DNA of 64,000 nt from an uncultured Monoglobus sp. (GCA_947630505.1 CANRHV010000001.1:85277-149276); one strand, 5' to 3'; shown: positions 33,262 to 43,289, numbered from the stretch's first letter. Made by a program: numbers and translations. The notes: generated by a model from the sequence alone, not told the origin.

Positions 33262-33588
33262 ATGAGTGATAATATTCGAAAATGCGAGATCATGGACCCC
33301 GATCTGATTCGGCGCGTCACGTCGTTCTTTAAGGTTCTGGGCGACGAGACCCGGGTCAAGATACTCTACGCCCTGTACGGACGCGAGATGTGCGTGACCG
33401 ACATAGCCGAATCTCTGGAGGCTTCGGGCTCGGCGGTGTCGCATCAGCTCAAGCAGCTCAAACTCGAGGGACACGTGAAGTCCCGCCGCGAGGGCAAGAA
33501 CATATTTTACTCGCTGGACGACGAGCATGTTGTTGACATAATACATCAGGCTCTGACCCATGTCGAGCACAAATCAAACGAAAAATAA
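33262..33588 (+). CDS. ArsR-family winged-helix regulator
   Basis: 108 residues: FFKVLGDETRVKILYALYGREMCVTDIAESLEASGSAVSHQLKQLKLEGHVKSRREGKNIFYSLDDEHV. The metal-sensing motif ELCVCD of ArsR/SmtB is reduced to EMCVTD with a single Cys, so classical alpha-3 metal sensing is doubtful. AAGGTGATG at 33249-33257. Next to a membrane protein, not to a recognised metal transporter. Confidence 0.88.
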   Translation: MSDNIRKCEIMDPDLIRRVTSFFKVLGDETRVKILYALYGREMCVTDIAESLEASGSAVSHQLKQLKLEGHVKSRREGKNIFYSLDDEHVVDIIHQALTHVEHKSNEK

Positions 33589-33643
33589 ACACAAAACAAC
33601 AGCAATAGATAAAAGACTAACATTAAGAATTGGAGGGATATAA

Positions 33644-36600
33644 ATGTATCGTAAGGTGTCAACCGAGCTTTCCTTTGTTGAAAGAGAGAAAGAAGTAGTT
33701 GATTTTTGGAAAAAGAACGATATATTTAAAAAGAGTGTAAAAAACCGCGAGGGAGCGGAGATATATACGTTTTTTGACGGACCGCCCACGGCCAACGGCA
33801 AGCCCCATATAGGCCACGTGCTGACCCGCGCGATCAAGGACCTGATCCCCAGGTACCGCACCATGAAGGGCTATTTGGTAGAGCGCAAGGCGGGCTGGGA
33901 CACCCACGGCCTGCCCGTTGAACTTGAGGTCGAGAAGAGCCTCGGCATCAGCGGCAAGCCCGAGATCGAAAAATACGGCGTTGAGGACTTTATCAAAAAG
34001 TGCAAGGACAGCGTTTTCGTGTACCAGAGCGACTGGGAGGAAATGAGCGACCGCGTCGGATTCTGGGCCGATATGGACAACCCGTACGTAACCTACCACA
34101 ACGACTATATTGAGTCGGTATGGTGGGCGCTCAGGCAGATCTGGGATAAAGGCCTGCTCTACAAGGGCCACAAGATCATGCCCTACTGCCCGCGCTGCGG
34201 CACCGCGCTGTCGAGCCACGAGGTGGCGCAGGGCTACAAGGACGTCAAGGAAAACTCGATCATCGCCAAGTTCCACATAAAGGACGCGCCCGAGAACGAG
34301 TATATTCTCGCGTGGACCACGACGCCCTGGACGCTGCCGTCCAATGTGGCGCTGTGCGTCAATCCCTATGAGACCTACGTCAAGATCGACACGGGCAGCG
34401 AGAAATATATTCTGGCCGAGGCGCTGCTTGAGAAGGTTATCGACGGTGAGTACACCGTGCTTGAAAAGCACGTCGGAACCGACCTTGTGGGTATGCACTA
34501 CGACCCGCTCTATGATTTCGAAAAGCCCGAGGGCGACGCCTACAGGATCGTGGCCGACAACTATGTAACCATGGAGGACGGTACCGGAATCGTGCATATC
34601 GCGCCCGCCTTCGGTGAGGACGACAACCGCGTCGGCAAGGACTATGACCTGCCTTTTATAAATCTTGTAAACACGCAGGGCAAGTTCGTAGACGGCTGCG
34701 GAGACTGGTCGGGCATGTTCGTAAAAGACGCCGACAAGCTGATCATCCGCGACCTCAAGGACAGAGGTCAGGCGTTCGCGGTCATCCCGTTCGAGCACAG
34801 CTATCCCTTCTGCTGGAGATGCGACACGCCGCTGCTCTACTACGCCTGCGACACGTGGTTCATCAAGATGACCGCCGTGCGCGACAATCTGCTCAAAAAC
34901 AACGAGACGGTCAACTGGCTGCCGGACAACATCAAGCACGGCAGATTCGGAAACTTCCTCGAGAATATAATCGACTGGGGTCTCTCCCGCTCGAGATACT
35001 GGGGAACGCCCCTGCCTATCTGGGAGTGCTCCTGCGGACACAGACACGTTATCGGCTCTATAGCCGAGCTCAAAGAAATGGGGATCAACTGTCCCGACGA
35101 CATCGAGCTGCACAAGCCGTATGTCGACGAGGTCAAGCTCCGCTGCCCCGAGTGCGGCGGCGAGATGAAGCGCGTTCCCGAGGTTATCGACTGTTGGTTC
35201 GACTCGGGCTCGATGCCCTTCGCGCAGCTCCATTATCCCTTTGAGAATAAAGAACTGTTCGAAAAGCACTTCCCCGCCGACTTCATCAGCGAGGCTATCG
35301 ACCAGACCAGAGGCTGGTTCTACACTCTGATGGCGATATCGACCCTGCTGTTTGACAAGTCGCCATATAAAAACGTTATAGTTATGGGTCACGTGCAGGA
35401 CGAGCACGGCAAAAAGATGAGCAAGCACCTGGGCAACGTTATCGCGCCTATGGATATACTCAACGACCAGGGCGCAGACGCGGTTCGCTGGTACTTCTAC
35501 TCGAACTCCGCGCCGTGGCTGCCCAACAGATTTTCGGCGAGAAACGTTTCGGAATCCCAGCGCAAGTTCCTGGGCACTTTGTGGAACACCTACGCGTTCT
35601 ATGTGCTGTATGCCGAGATCGACAAGTTCGACCCCACAAAGCACGAGCTTGACCCCGAAAAGCTGTCGGTTATGGACAAGTGGATATTGTCAAAATTAAA
35701 CGGCGTTATCAAAGAGGTGGATGACAACCTGTTTAACTACAAGATCGTCGAGGCTACCCGCGCGATCTCCGAGTTCACCGATGAACTGTCCAACTGGTAT
35801 GTGCGCAGGAGCCGCGAGCGCTTCTGGGCGAGCGAGCTGACCGACGACAAGATCAGCGCCTACATGACGCTCTACACCGTTCTGGTCGAGTTCTCGAAGG
35901 TTTGCGCGCCGTTCATCCCGTTTATGACCGAGCAGATATATCAGAATCTGGTGCTGTCGGTCGACAAAAACGCGCCCGAGAGCGTGCACCTGTGCGACTA
36001 TCCGAATATTCGCGAGGAGCTCAGCTTCCCCGAGATCGAGACCGATATGGACGCGGTGCGCAAGGTGGTTATCCTGGGCCGCGCCTGCCGCAACGAGGCG
36101 AACATCAAAAACAGACAGCCTCTGCCCAAGCTCTATATCCAGTCAAAGACCGAGATAAATCCCGATTATATTTATATAATCTTAGACGAGCTCAATATCA
36201 AAGAGGTCGAGTTTGTGGACGACGCGAGCGCGTTTATCGCCTACAAGTTTAAGCCCCAGATGAGGACTATGGGTCCCAAGTACGGACGGCTTATGCGCCC
36301 CATATTCGACGAGATCGCCAAGATGGACGGCGCCGAGGTCATGGCCGTGCTCAATTCGGGTGAGCCACTGCGCCTTAAGGTTCAGGATACCGACGTTGAG
36401 GTTTATAAGGACGACGTGCTGATCGAGACCGAGCAGATGAACGGCCTTGTCAGCGACAGCGACGGCGGCTTCACCGTGATCCTCGACACCAACTTAAACG
36501 ACGAGCTGATCGATGAGGGCTTCCTCAGAGAGATACTCAGCAAGATACAGACCATGCGCAAAGACTCAGGCTTTGAGGTTCAGGATCGGATCAGCGTGGC

Positions 36601-36757
36601 CTACAGCGGCAGCGAAAAGATCGCCGCGATTTTCGATAAGTTCGACACCGAGATCAAGACTCAGGCTCTGGCCGACACTATAGAATCGGCCGAAAACAGC
36701 GGCAAAGAGTGGAACATCAACGGCGAAAAAGTCACAATAGAAGTCAAGAAAATATAA
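33644..36757 (+). CDS. ileS: Isoleucyl-tRNA synthetase
   Basis: 1037 residues, class I. HIGH region GPPTANGKPHIGHVLTRAIKD, editing domain (about residues 190-390, WTTTPWTLPSN), the KMSKS loop as GKKMSKHLGN, and a C-terminal anticodon-binding region ending with DEGFLREILSKIQTMRKDSGFEV. The length and domain order fit the longer, eukaryote-like IleS type found in many Clostridia. GGAGG at 33632-33636. Only 55 bases separate it from the previous gene and no T-box leader is present. Confidence 0.98.
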   Translation: MYRKVSTELSFVEREKEVVDFWKKNDIFKKSVKNREGAEIYTFFDGPPTANGKPHIGHVLTRAIKDLIPRYRTMKGYLVERKAGWDTHGLPVELEVEKSLGISGKPEIEKYGVEDFIKKCKDSVFVYQSDWEEMSDRVGFWADMDNPYVTYHNDYIESVWWALRQIWDKGLLYKGHKIMPYCPRCGTALSSHEVAQGYKDVKENSIIAKFHIKDAPENEYILAWTTTPWTLPSNVALCVNPYETYVKIDTGSEKYILAEALLEKVIDGEYTVLEKHVGTDLVGMHYDPLYDFEKPEGDAYRIVADNYVTMEDGTGIVHIAPAFGEDDNRVGKDYDLPFINLVNTQGKFVDGCGDWSGMFVKDADKLIIRDLKDRGQAFAVIPFEHSYPFCWRCDTPLLYYACDTWFIKMTAVRDNLLKNNETVNWLPDNIKHGRFGNFLENIIDWGLSRSRYWGTPLPIWECSCGHRHVIGSIAELKEMGINCPDDIELHKPYVDEVKLRCPECGGEMKRVPEVIDCWFDSGSMPFAQLHYPFENKELFEKHFPADFISEAIDQTRGWFYTLMAISTLLFDKSPYKNVIVMGHVQDEHGKKMSKHLGNVIAPMDILNDQGADAVRWYFYSNSAPWLPNRFSARNVSESQRKFLGTLWNTYAFYVLYAEIDKFDPTKHELDPEKLSVMDKWILSKLNGVIKEVDDNLFNYKIVEATRAISEFTDELSNWYVRRSRERFWASELTDDKISAYMTLYTVLVEFSKVCAPFIPFMTEQIYQNLVLSVDKNAPESVHLCDYPNIREELSFPEIETDMDAVRKVVILGRACRNEANIKNRQPLPKLYIQSKTEINPDYIYIILDELNIKEVEFVDDASAFIAYKFKPQMRTMGPKYGRLMRPIFDEIAKMDGAEVMAVLNSGEPLRLKVQDTDVEVYKDDVLIETEQMNGLVSDSDGGFTVILDTNLNDELIDEGFLREILSKIQTMRKDSGFEVQDRISVAYSGSEKIAAIFDKFDTEIKTQALADTIESAENSGKEWNINGEKVTIEVKKI

Positions 36758-36776
36758 AATGTCTACAAAAAAATCA

Positions 36777-36802
36777 GCGGCTCTCCCGATTGGGAGGGCC
36801 GC
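36777..36802. terminator. Bidirectional terminator between ileS and the S41 gene
   Basis: GCGGCTCTCCC 36777-36787 pairs with GGGAGGGCCGC 36792-36802 (one G-T). A-rich upstream and T-rich downstream sequence lets it serve both convergent genes. Confidence 0.85.
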
Positions 36803-36823
36803 ATTTTCAATTTTATTTATAAA

Positions 36824-38347
36824 TTATTTGCTTTCGTTCGGGATGATGCCGTAGTGGCTCATGGCGGCGTTCAGCTGCTCGTCGACAAGCTCCTGCGTCT
36901 CAACTAAGGCTTTGTAAAGCTCGCGCTGGGTGGTGAGATCAAGCACTCCGTAGGGGAACAGGCCGTGCATGGCCTGGAAACGCTGTATCGCGTCAGCCAG
37001 GTCGGGGCCGAAGCTCGGGTCGTCGGTGTTGCCCAAAAATCTGTTCCACACCGCCAGGATCTTTTTGGCTTTCGCAATGTTCGGGTCGCTCATGCCCTGC
37101 TCGTAAACCGCGGCGTAGTCAAAATCGCTGAATCCGCTGTGGTCAAACGGGATATAGGTGTTTTCAACGACCGAGTCCGGATCAAGACCTACCTGGTCGA
37201 TGTTGGTGCCGAGCGGGGTCAGGTAGTAAGCCGCGGTGAATTTCATCGCCTCGCCGTCTTTGAGCGGCATTATAGACTGTACCGTGCCCTTGCCGTAGGT
37301 GCGCGTTCCGATAAGAATACCCGCCTCGTTGTCCTGTATCGCTGCCGCCAGAACCTCGGAGGCGCTGGCGCTGTTCTCGTTGACAAGAACCACAAGATCG
37401 TATTTTTTATCGGATTTGTTGTCCGACTTGAAAACTATGTCAAACATGTCCGCCTTGTGGTCCTCGGAGACGATTATGTCGCCGTCTTTTAAGAAATTGT
37501 TCGCGATCGTCACGGCCTCGGACAGATAGCCGCCGCCGTTGTCGCGCACGTCGACGATTATGTCGGTGATCCCCTGTTTATCGGCGTCGGCCATGGCTTC
37601 GGCGAACTGTGCGCCCGCGTTGTCCATAAAGCTGTATATTCTTATGTACATGGCTTTGCGGGGCGAGCCGTCAATGTCGTCGACGCCCTCAAGAACGGTG
37701 TGGGCGACCGAGAGCTTTTCGGCGATCTCCTCGCGCGTTATGGTGAAGTAAAGGGGCGAGTCGCTGCCGCCGCGGAGAACTCCGATAACGACCTGCGTTC
37801 CGATCTCGCCGCGAATGAGCGCCTGCGCGTCCTCGATAGTGGCGCCGAAAAGAGTTGTTCCGTCCGCGCTGTAAAGTATATCGCCGGCCATGATGCCGGC
37901 CTTGTCCGCGGGAGACTCGTTATATATCGAGCCCACGACCAGCTTGCCGCCGATCTCGTTCATCGTTATGCCTATGCCTCCGACCGCGCCCTCAAGCTCG
38001 GATAAAAACTCGTTGGTTTCCTCGGAACTCGGATAAAACACCGAGTAATTGTCTATTGACGAAAGTATAGCCGTCATTACTTTGTCATACAGCTCGGGAT
38101 CGTCTTTCAGCGCCTCCAGCAGTCCCGCTTTATAGAGGGAGGCGGAGGTGACGCCGTCCTTCGCGAATACAGACAGATACTCCACGATCTCGTTCACATA
38201 TTCCGAGATATACTCTCCGCTGTATTGCTGCGGCGCCGCTGACGCGGGCGCGTCCTCGGCGAATACCGCTTGGCCGAAGCTCATAAAAACACAGCTTGCC
38301 GCCAGCGAAGAGGCGAGTATCTTTTTTAAACTATTCATAATGATCAT
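36824..38347 (-). CDS. S41 C-terminal processing protease with peptidoglycan-binding domain
   Basis: 507 residues on the minus strand. Signal peptide (ILASSLAASCVFMSFGQAVFA), PDZ domain (GIGITMNEIGGKLVVGSIYNESPADKAGIMAGDIL), S41 domain with the Ser in NSASASEVLAAA and Lys in GTRTYGKGTVQS, and a C-terminal PG_binding_1 repeat (IQRFQAMHGLFPYGVLDLTTQREL). Secreted or membrane-bound protease acting at the cell wall. Distinct from the one at 25,195. Confidence 0.94.
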   Translation of the reverse strand: MIIMNSLKKILASSLAASCVFMSFGQAVFAEDAPASAAPQQYSGEYISEYVNEIVEYLSVFAKDGVTSASLYKAGLLEALKDDPELYDKVMTAILSSIDNYSVFYPSSEETNEFLSELEGAVGGIGITMNEIGGKLVVGSIYNESPADKAGIMAGDILYSADGTTLFGATIEDAQALIRGEIGTQVVIGVLRGGSDSPLYFTITREEIAEKLSVAHTVLEGVDDIDGSPRKAMYIRIYSFMDNAGAQFAEAMADADKQGITDIIVDVRDNGGGYLSEAVTIANNFLKDGDIIVSEDHKADMFDIVFKSDNKSDKKYDLVVLVNENSASASEVLAAAIQDNEAGILIGTRTYGKGTVQSIMPLKDGEAMKFTAAYYLTPLGTNIDQVGLDPDSVVENTYIPFDHSGFSDFDYAAVYEQGMSDPNIAKAKKILAVWNRFLGNTDDPSFGPDLADAIQRFQAMHGLFPYGVLDLTTQRELYKALVETQELVDEQLNAAMSHYGIIPNESK

Positions 38348-38361
38348 CTCCCAAATATCTA

Positions 38362-38760
38362 TTATTTCTCAACAACTTTTATATGCTCAACGCGGTATGT
38401 GCCGTCAGCGAGTTTGACCGCGATGATCTGCACGTCCATGTCCAAAAACCACGCCAGAGATTTGAGATCGAGCTCCGAGCCGCCATCTCTGCCGTCCCAA
38501 ACGTTTCTGTCAAAAGCGGGCACGGCTGTGTATTCAAGGGCCGCCGCCGCGGCGGTGCCCACGGTGTCGGCCGCTCTTATCGGTCTGACTTTGGTGAGTA
38601 TTATCTCGTTGTCGTTCCAGTCCGAAAGATAGAGCTTTCCTCTCAGCACCGCTGTGTCCGTGATGAGTTTTCCGGGCTCGATCGCGTGCGCGCCCTGAGG
38701 CGCGATAACCGCCGAAACCAACAAAACGCATATTATAATTTTTGATATTATTTTTTTCAT
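38362..38760 (-). CDS. Secreted protein of unknown function
   Basis: 132 residues with a clear signal peptide (MKKIISKIIICVLLVSAVIAPQGAHA). The mature part is a small beta-rich domain (LRGKLYLSDWNDNEIILTKVRPI, VQIIAVKLADGTYRVEHIKVV). It lies 14 bases upstream of the S41 protease in the same direction, so it could be a substrate or partner. Confidence 0.7.
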   Translation of the reverse strand: MKKIISKIIICVLLVSAVIAPQGAHAIEPGKLITDTAVLRGKLYLSDWNDNEIILTKVRPIRAADTVGTAAAAALEYTAVPAFDRNVWDGRDGGSELDLKSLAWFLDMDVQIIAVKLADGTYRVEHIKVVEK

Positions 38761-38779
38761 ATATTGTCTCCTTTGACGA

Positions 38780-40480
38780 CTACATATGATTCGGCGCGTC
38801 GATTTTAAGCATATTAAGCACGCCGGCTATGACTTTGCGCGCGCAGTCGATAAGCTTGACTCTGGCGTCGCGCAGCTCCTCGTCGTCAACGTTGACGCGG
38901 CAGTTGTTGTAAAAACCGTGAAACTCGGTGGCGAGCTCCGTGGCGTAGCGCGTCATGCGCGCGGGCTCCAAAGTCTCGGCCGAGATCTTGATCTCCTCGG
39001 GCATGTCCGCAAGCTTTTTGAGCAGCGACAGCTCGCTCTCATGCTTGAGCAGCGACGGATTGATCTCGGCGTACGCTTTGGGAACAACGCCGTCCTGTTT
39101 TAATATTCTTAAGATTCCGCATATCCTGGCGTGGGCGTACTGCACATAGAATACCGGATTGTCGTTGCTCTGCTCTTTTGCCAGCTCAAGGTCAAAGTCC
39201 AGATGGCTGCCCGCGCCGCGCATATTAAAGAAGAAGCGCGCCGCGTCGATGCTGACCTCGTCGAGAAGGTCGGTCAGGCTTATCGCCTTGCCGGTGCGCT
39301 TTGACATGCGCACCACCTCGCCGTCGCGCGTCAGGCGCACAAGCTGCATCAGCACGATGTCAAGCCGATTTGAGTCGATACCCACGGCGCTCAGCGCCTC
39401 CTTCATGCGCGCCACATGGCCGTGATGATCCGCGCCCCAGACATTTATAGCGCGGTCAAAGCCTCGGGTCTCCAGTTTGTTTATATGGTACGCGATGTCC
39501 GCCGCAAAGTAGGTGGGTATTCCGTTTTGGCGGATCAGAACCTCGTTTTTCTCAAGACCCATTTTTTCGCAGTCGAGCCACAGCGCGCCGTCCTGCTCGT
39601 AGGTGTAGCCCCGCTCGGTCAGACGGTCGATCGCCGCTTTAACTGCTCCGCTCTTGTGGAGCTCGCTCTCGCGGAACCACACGTCATAGTGTATTCTGTA
39701 TTTCTCAAGATCGGTTTTGAGCGCCGCTATGTTTTTCTCAAGAGCGTAGTCGATCAAAGCCTGCGCCCGCTCTTCCTCGGGGGCGTCGAGGTACTTGTCC
39801 CCGTTTATTTCGATAAACTCTTTGGCTCTGTCAATAATGTCCGAGCCTTGGTATCCGTCCTCGGGGAACTCGACCGCGTCCTCGCCGCGGAGCTGCTGAA
39901 TATATCTGGCGCTCAGAGAGCGACCGAATTTGTCGATCTGGTTTCCCGCGTCGTTTATATAAAACTCTCGGGTAACATCGTATCCCGCGTACTCGAGGAC
40001 CGACGCCAAACAGTCGCCCAGCGCGCCGCCTCTCGCATTGCCCATATGCATGGGACCGGTGGGGTTGGCGCTGACAAACTCAACCATGGCTTTTTTGCCC
40101 TTGCCGATGTCGATTTTGCCGTAATCCGCGCCCTGTTCCTCAATGGCGCGCATTGTCTCGTAAAGCCAACCGGGGGTTAAGTAAAAATTGATAAATCCCG
40201 CGCCGGCAACCTCGATTTTTTCGATATTCGCGCCTTTGTCGATTCTCGATGTGATCTCGGCGGCGATTTTCGCGGGGGCGCAGCGGAACTCTTTGGCGAG
40301 CGCCATTGCCGCGCTGCAGGCAAAGTCGCCGTGGCTTTTGTCCTTGGGGACCTCGATCTTTATGCGGTCGCTCAGCGATTCTATATCCGCGGCGCTGAGC
40401 GCGCCGTCGTCCATGGCGGCGGTTAGCGCTTGTTTTATTTTGTCCGTGATCTCCTGTTTTATCTTGTCGGTAATGCTCAT
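38780..40480 (-). CDS. argS: Arginyl-tRNA synthetase
   Basis: About 566 residues from the ATG at 40480, which has AGAAAGGAAAA just before it on the minus strand; an upstream in-frame ATG at 40525 lacks a ribosome site. N-terminal Arg-S domain, the class I signature VEFVSANPTGPMHMGNARGGALGD (HMGN), and MSKRTGKAISLTDLLDEV replacing KMSKS, with a DALR anticodon-binding C-terminus. Charges tRNA-Arg. Complete. Confidence 0.97.
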   Translation of the reverse strand: MSITDKIKQEITDKIKQALTAAMDDGALSAADIESLSDRIKIEVPKDKSHGDFACSAAMALAKEFRCAPAKIAAEITSRIDKGANIEKIEVAGAGFINFYLTPGWLYETMRAIEEQGADYGKIDIGKGKKAMVEFVSANPTGPMHMGNARGGALGDCLASVLEYAGYDVTREFYINDAGNQIDKFGRSLSARYIQQLRGEDAVEFPEDGYQGSDIIDRAKEFIEINGDKYLDAPEEERAQALIDYALEKNIAALKTDLEKYRIHYDVWFRESELHKSGAVKAAIDRLTERGYTYEQDGALWLDCEKMGLEKNEVLIRQNGIPTYFAADIAYHINKLETRGFDRAINVWGADHHGHVARMKEALSAVGIDSNRLDIVLMQLVRLTRDGEVVRMSKRTGKAISLTDLLDEVSIDAARFFFNMRGAGSHLDFDLELAKEQSNDNPVFYVQYAHARICGILRILKQDGVVPKAYAEINPSLLKHESELSLLKKLADMPEEIKISAETLEPARMTRYATELATEFHGFYNNCRVNVDDEELRDARVKLIDCARKVIAGVLNMLKIDAPNHM

Positions 40481-40533
40481 GCTGAAATTTTTCCTTTCTG
40501 ATTTTGTTTGCTGTCCGCTAATCACTACATGCC

Positions 40534-40647
40534 CACCTCATCAGTCGCCTTCGGCGCCGGCTTCCCCTCAAGGGGAAGCCTTTTTTGCCTTCCCCCTTGA
40601 GGGGAAGGTGGGTTTTTGCCCGAATGGGCAAAAAGTCGGATGAGGTG
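40534..40647. mobile_element. Miniature inverted-repeat element, family A, copy 1 (114 bp)
   Basis: Starts CACCTCATCAGTCGCC and ends TCGGATGAGGTG; terminal arms CACCTCATC/GATGAGGTG are perfect. Internal palindromes include CTTCCCCTCAAGGGGAAG and TTTTTGCCCGAATGGGCAAAAA. A second copy with the same length occurs at 61,861-61,974. No coding capacity. Likely mobilised in trans. Confidence 0.8.
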
Positions 40648-40663
40648 TTCTATTCGCTATTTA

Positions 40664-41086
40664 CTAATCCCTAATCTCTACGTTGACCGTCATATTGTTT
40701 TTGATGAAGTTTTGGTTGTCGGCGTCCAGCAGGTAGTTCATTTTGAGAGTGCCGCCGTCCTTGCCGAATTTGTAGTCGATGTTTTCGGTGGTCACCGCGG
40801 CGCCGATCTGGCCGTAGGGTGTGTTCACCAGGCACAGGCTTTTTTCGCCGCTTTTGTAATCCATCTTCGACGAGAACCTGCCCTTGCGAGAAACGCTGAC
40901 TCCGGCGTCGCTGACCTTTATAGTGGTGGTCGTGTCCTCAAATCCGGTCATGGCGCTCTCGTCGTAGATTATGTATATTTTATTGTTGCGTATCGCGTAC
41001 CTGCCTCTGGTGTCCAGAGCTATGGTTTCTTCCTCGCCGTCGATCTCCTGAGCGGTGCGGATGGTAATAAACGCGTTGTCTTTCAT
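40664..41086 (-). CDS. DUF1934 (calycin-like beta-barrel) protein
   Basis: 140 residues: AFITIRTAQEIDGEEETIALDTRGRYAIRNNKIYIIYDESAMTGFEDTTTTIKV and NTPYGQIGAAVTTENIDYKF match the DUF1934/YwiB family, a small beta-barrel found next to argS or murI in Firmicutes. No catalytic role is established. 14 bases downstream of murI in the same direction. Confidence 0.88.
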   Translation of the reverse strand: MKDNAFITIRTAQEIDGEEETIALDTRGRYAIRNNKIYIIYDESAMTGFEDTTTTIKVSDAGVSVSRKGRFSSKMDYKSGEKSLCLVNTPYGQIGAAVTTENIDYKFGKDGGTLKMNYLLDADNQNFIKNNMTVNVEIRD

Positions 41087-41100
41087 ATAGCAGTCTCCTT

Positions 41101-41910
41101 TTAGTATTTTTCGATGTCGATTTTGGCGACCTCTCCGTCGATTTTTTTCGACAAAAACAGGCTGCCCAGTTCCTCAAAGCCGTGCACCGTGTCGCTCACA
41201 TAGTATTTGGCGCGTCCCTTAGCGGCTTTGCCGGTCAGAAGTCCGCGAGCCTCCATGATGGATTTCGCGTCGTCGGCCGCCGCCGCGCCCGAGTCGATCA
41301 GATTAACGGAGCTTCCCGCGATCTTCTGTATGGTTTTTCTCAGCAGCGGATAATGGGTGCAGCCTAAGATTATCGTGTCCGCGCCGCCCTTCACTATGTC
41401 ATCGAGGTATTCCTCGGCCAGCATTTCCGCGATCTTTGTGTCGGCGTACCCGTTTTCGACAACCGGCACAAACATGGGGCAGGCCGTGGAGATCACCTTA
41501 AAGTCATCATTCAGCTTTTTGAGCTTCTCGGCGTACTTGCCGCTGTTCACGGTGCCGCGCGTGCCCAGAACTCCGATGACCCCGTTTTTTGTAGCCGCCG
41601 CCGCGCGTTTTGAGGCCGCGTCCACAACGCCGATTATATCGGTGTCGTACTCGGTGGTTATATGGGGCAGAGCCGCGCTGCTGGCGGTCCCGCAGGCTAT
41701 TATGATAAATTTAATGTCAAAGCTTCTGAGAAAGTTTATGTCCTGCCTGACGTATTTTACTATGGTCGAGGAGCTTCGCGTGCCGTAGGGTACCCGTCCG
41801 GTGTCGCCGAAGTATATAATGTCTTCGCTTGGCATTATGTCCATGACTTCGCGCACGCAGGTCAGCCCGCCCAATCCCGAGTCGAATATTCCGATTGGTC
41901 TGTTGTCCAT
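41101..41910 (-). CDS. murI: Glutamate racemase
   Basis: About 269 residues from the ATG at 41910 (AAGGAACG before it on the minus strand); an upstream in-frame start would overlap ddl. PIGIFDSGLGGLTCVREVM, ACGTASSAALP and ILGCTHYPLL carry the two catalytic cysteines. Converts L- to D-glutamate for peptidoglycan. Forms a wall-precursor pair with ddl upstream. Confidence 0.96.
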   Translation of the reverse strand: MDNRPIGIFDSGLGGLTCVREVMDIMPSEDIIYFGDTGRVPYGTRSSSTIVKYVRQDINFLRSFDIKFIIIACGTASSAALPHITTEYDTDIIGVVDAASKRAAAATKNGVIGVLGTRGTVNSGKYAEKLKKLNDDFKVISTACPMFVPVVENGYADTKIAEMLAEEYLDDIVKGGADTIILGCTHYPLLRKTIQKIAGSSVNLIDSGAAAADDAKSIMEARGLLTGKAAKGRAKYYVSDTVHGFEELGSLFLSKKIDGEVAKIDIEKY

Positions 41911-41926
41911 AATCACGTTCCTTTTC

Positions 41927-42985
41927 TTATCCGCGGCGGGTCTCGCCAAGCTCGATCAGCTTGTCAAGAAGCTCGGTTCCTTTGAGGCCGCTCGCCTCCC
42001 ACAGCTTGGGATACATGCTGATCGACGTGAAGCCGGGCAGCGTGTTGATCTCGTTAAGTATCACCCTGCCGTTTTGTTTGTCAACAAAAAAGTCAACGCG
42101 CGACAGTCCTCTGCACTCGCAGATCTTATAGGCCGAGAGCGCGTATTCCTTGAGCTTTTTCTCAACCTCTTTGTCGACCTCGGCCGGTATTGTCAGCACA
42201 GAGTCGCTGCTGTTGTATTTCGCGTCAAAGTCGTAGAAATCATTGGCGGGTGCTATCTCACCGATGTTGTCGGCAATGATCGGGTCAAAGTTGCCCAGCA
42301 CCGCGCTCTCGGTCTCCGAGGCGTTTATATATTCCTCGATAAGGACCTTGTAGTCATGCTCAAACGCCAGTTTAACGCCCTCGATCAGTTCCTCGCGGCT
42401 TCGCGCCTTGCTGATGCCCACGGACGAGCCCGCGTTCGACGGCTTGATAAAGCAGGGATAGCCCAGCTTTTCCTCGACCTCGCGGACGTCAAGCTCCTCG
42501 CCGTATTTGACGGTTATCCAATCGGCCTGAGGTATTCCGGCCTCTTTGAACATGATCTTCGCCACGCATTTGTCCATGCACACCGCGCTGCCCAGAACTC
42601 CCGAGCCGACGTACGGTATGCCCGCTATTTCAAACAGGCCCTGGATAGTTCCGTCCTCGCCGTTTTTTCCGTGGAGGACCGGAACGGCGGCGTCGATTTT
42701 TATAGTTTCGACCGAGCCGTCGTTTTTGAAACGCAGGATACCTCCGTCGTTTCTCGATGGCGAGATCACGGCTCTGTCGAATTTTTCGACCGCAAAGTCA
42801 TTGGCGTCGGCCGATATGTCGCCGCTGTCAAAATATACCCAGTTGCCCGCCTTGTCGATAAAAATTTTATGTATTTTATATTTGCTCTCATCAAGCATAT
42901 CAATAACCGTAGCCGCCGATATCTTGCTTATGTCATGCTCGCTCGAAACCCCTCCGAACACGACGCACACATTTTTCTTTGCCAT
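41927..42985 (-). CDS. ddl: D-alanine--D-alanine ligase
   Basis: 352 residues, ATP-grasp enzyme: VCVVFGGVSSEHDIS, VPVLHGKNGEDGTIQGLFEIAGIPYVGSG, PCFIKPSNAGSSVGISK and LNEINTLPGFTSISMYPKLWE. Joins two D-alanines for peptidoglycan. GAAAGGATG precedes the ATG on the minus strand. Full length; no Phe-to-Tyr or lactate-type changes that I can judge. Confidence 0.97.
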   Translation of the reverse strand: MAKKNVCVVFGGVSSEHDISKISAATVIDMLDESKYKIHKIFIDKAGNWVYFDSGDISADANDFAVEKFDRAVISPSRNDGGILRFKNDGSVETIKIDAAVPVLHGKNGEDGTIQGLFEIAGIPYVGSGVLGSAVCMDKCVAKIMFKEAGIPQADWITVKYGEELDVREVEEKLGYPCFIKPSNAGSSVGISKARSREELIEGVKLAFEHDYKVLIEEYINASETESAVLGNFDPIIADNIGEIAPANDFYDFDAKYNSSDSVLTIPAEVDKEVEKKLKEYALSAYKICECRGLSRVDFFVDKQNGRVILNEINTLPGFTSISMYPKLWEASGLKGTELLDKLIELGETRRG

Positions 42986-43196
42986 ACAATCATCCTTTCA
43001 TAGCAGTTACTCAGATACTAACATACTATTTTACCATAATTTAAAATAATTTCAATAGTTATAATAAATAAAATTTGAGCCTCAAGCGCCGCCCCGTTTG
43101 ATGACAGAGCTTGATCGCCCGAAAAAACGTTGTTTTTCGCAAAATTTTAATTTTTTGTAAACGATCCGATATACGGAGAATCAGGATTAATTTTAC

Positions 43197-43225
43197 TTGA
43201 TTTGCGGAAATATTTGTGTTATAAT
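43197..43225 (+). promoter_or_regulatory. Promoter for the hybrid histidine kinase
   Basis: TTGATT 43197-43202, 17 bp, TATAAT 43220-43225; the gene starts 64 bases on. The divergent region 43,003-43,190 has no other recognisable element. Confidence 0.75.
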
Positions 43226-43289
43226 ATTTTTGTATGTTTAAACAGCGGTTTTCCGCCGCGGCAAAAATTTGAGAAAGTAAAATCGAGAC

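Noticed and set aside
33659..35644. A 661-codon open frame on the minus strand
   Set aside because: It lies wholly antisense to ileS, which has every family motif. The minus frame is a by-product of GC-biased codon use and has no recognisable domain or ribosome site.
39416..40180. A 254-codon plus-strand frame
   Set aside because: Antisense shadow of argS.
41801..43003. A 400-codon plus-strand frame across ddl and the murI start
   Set aside because: Antisense to two well-supported wall-synthesis genes; the translation shows no family features.
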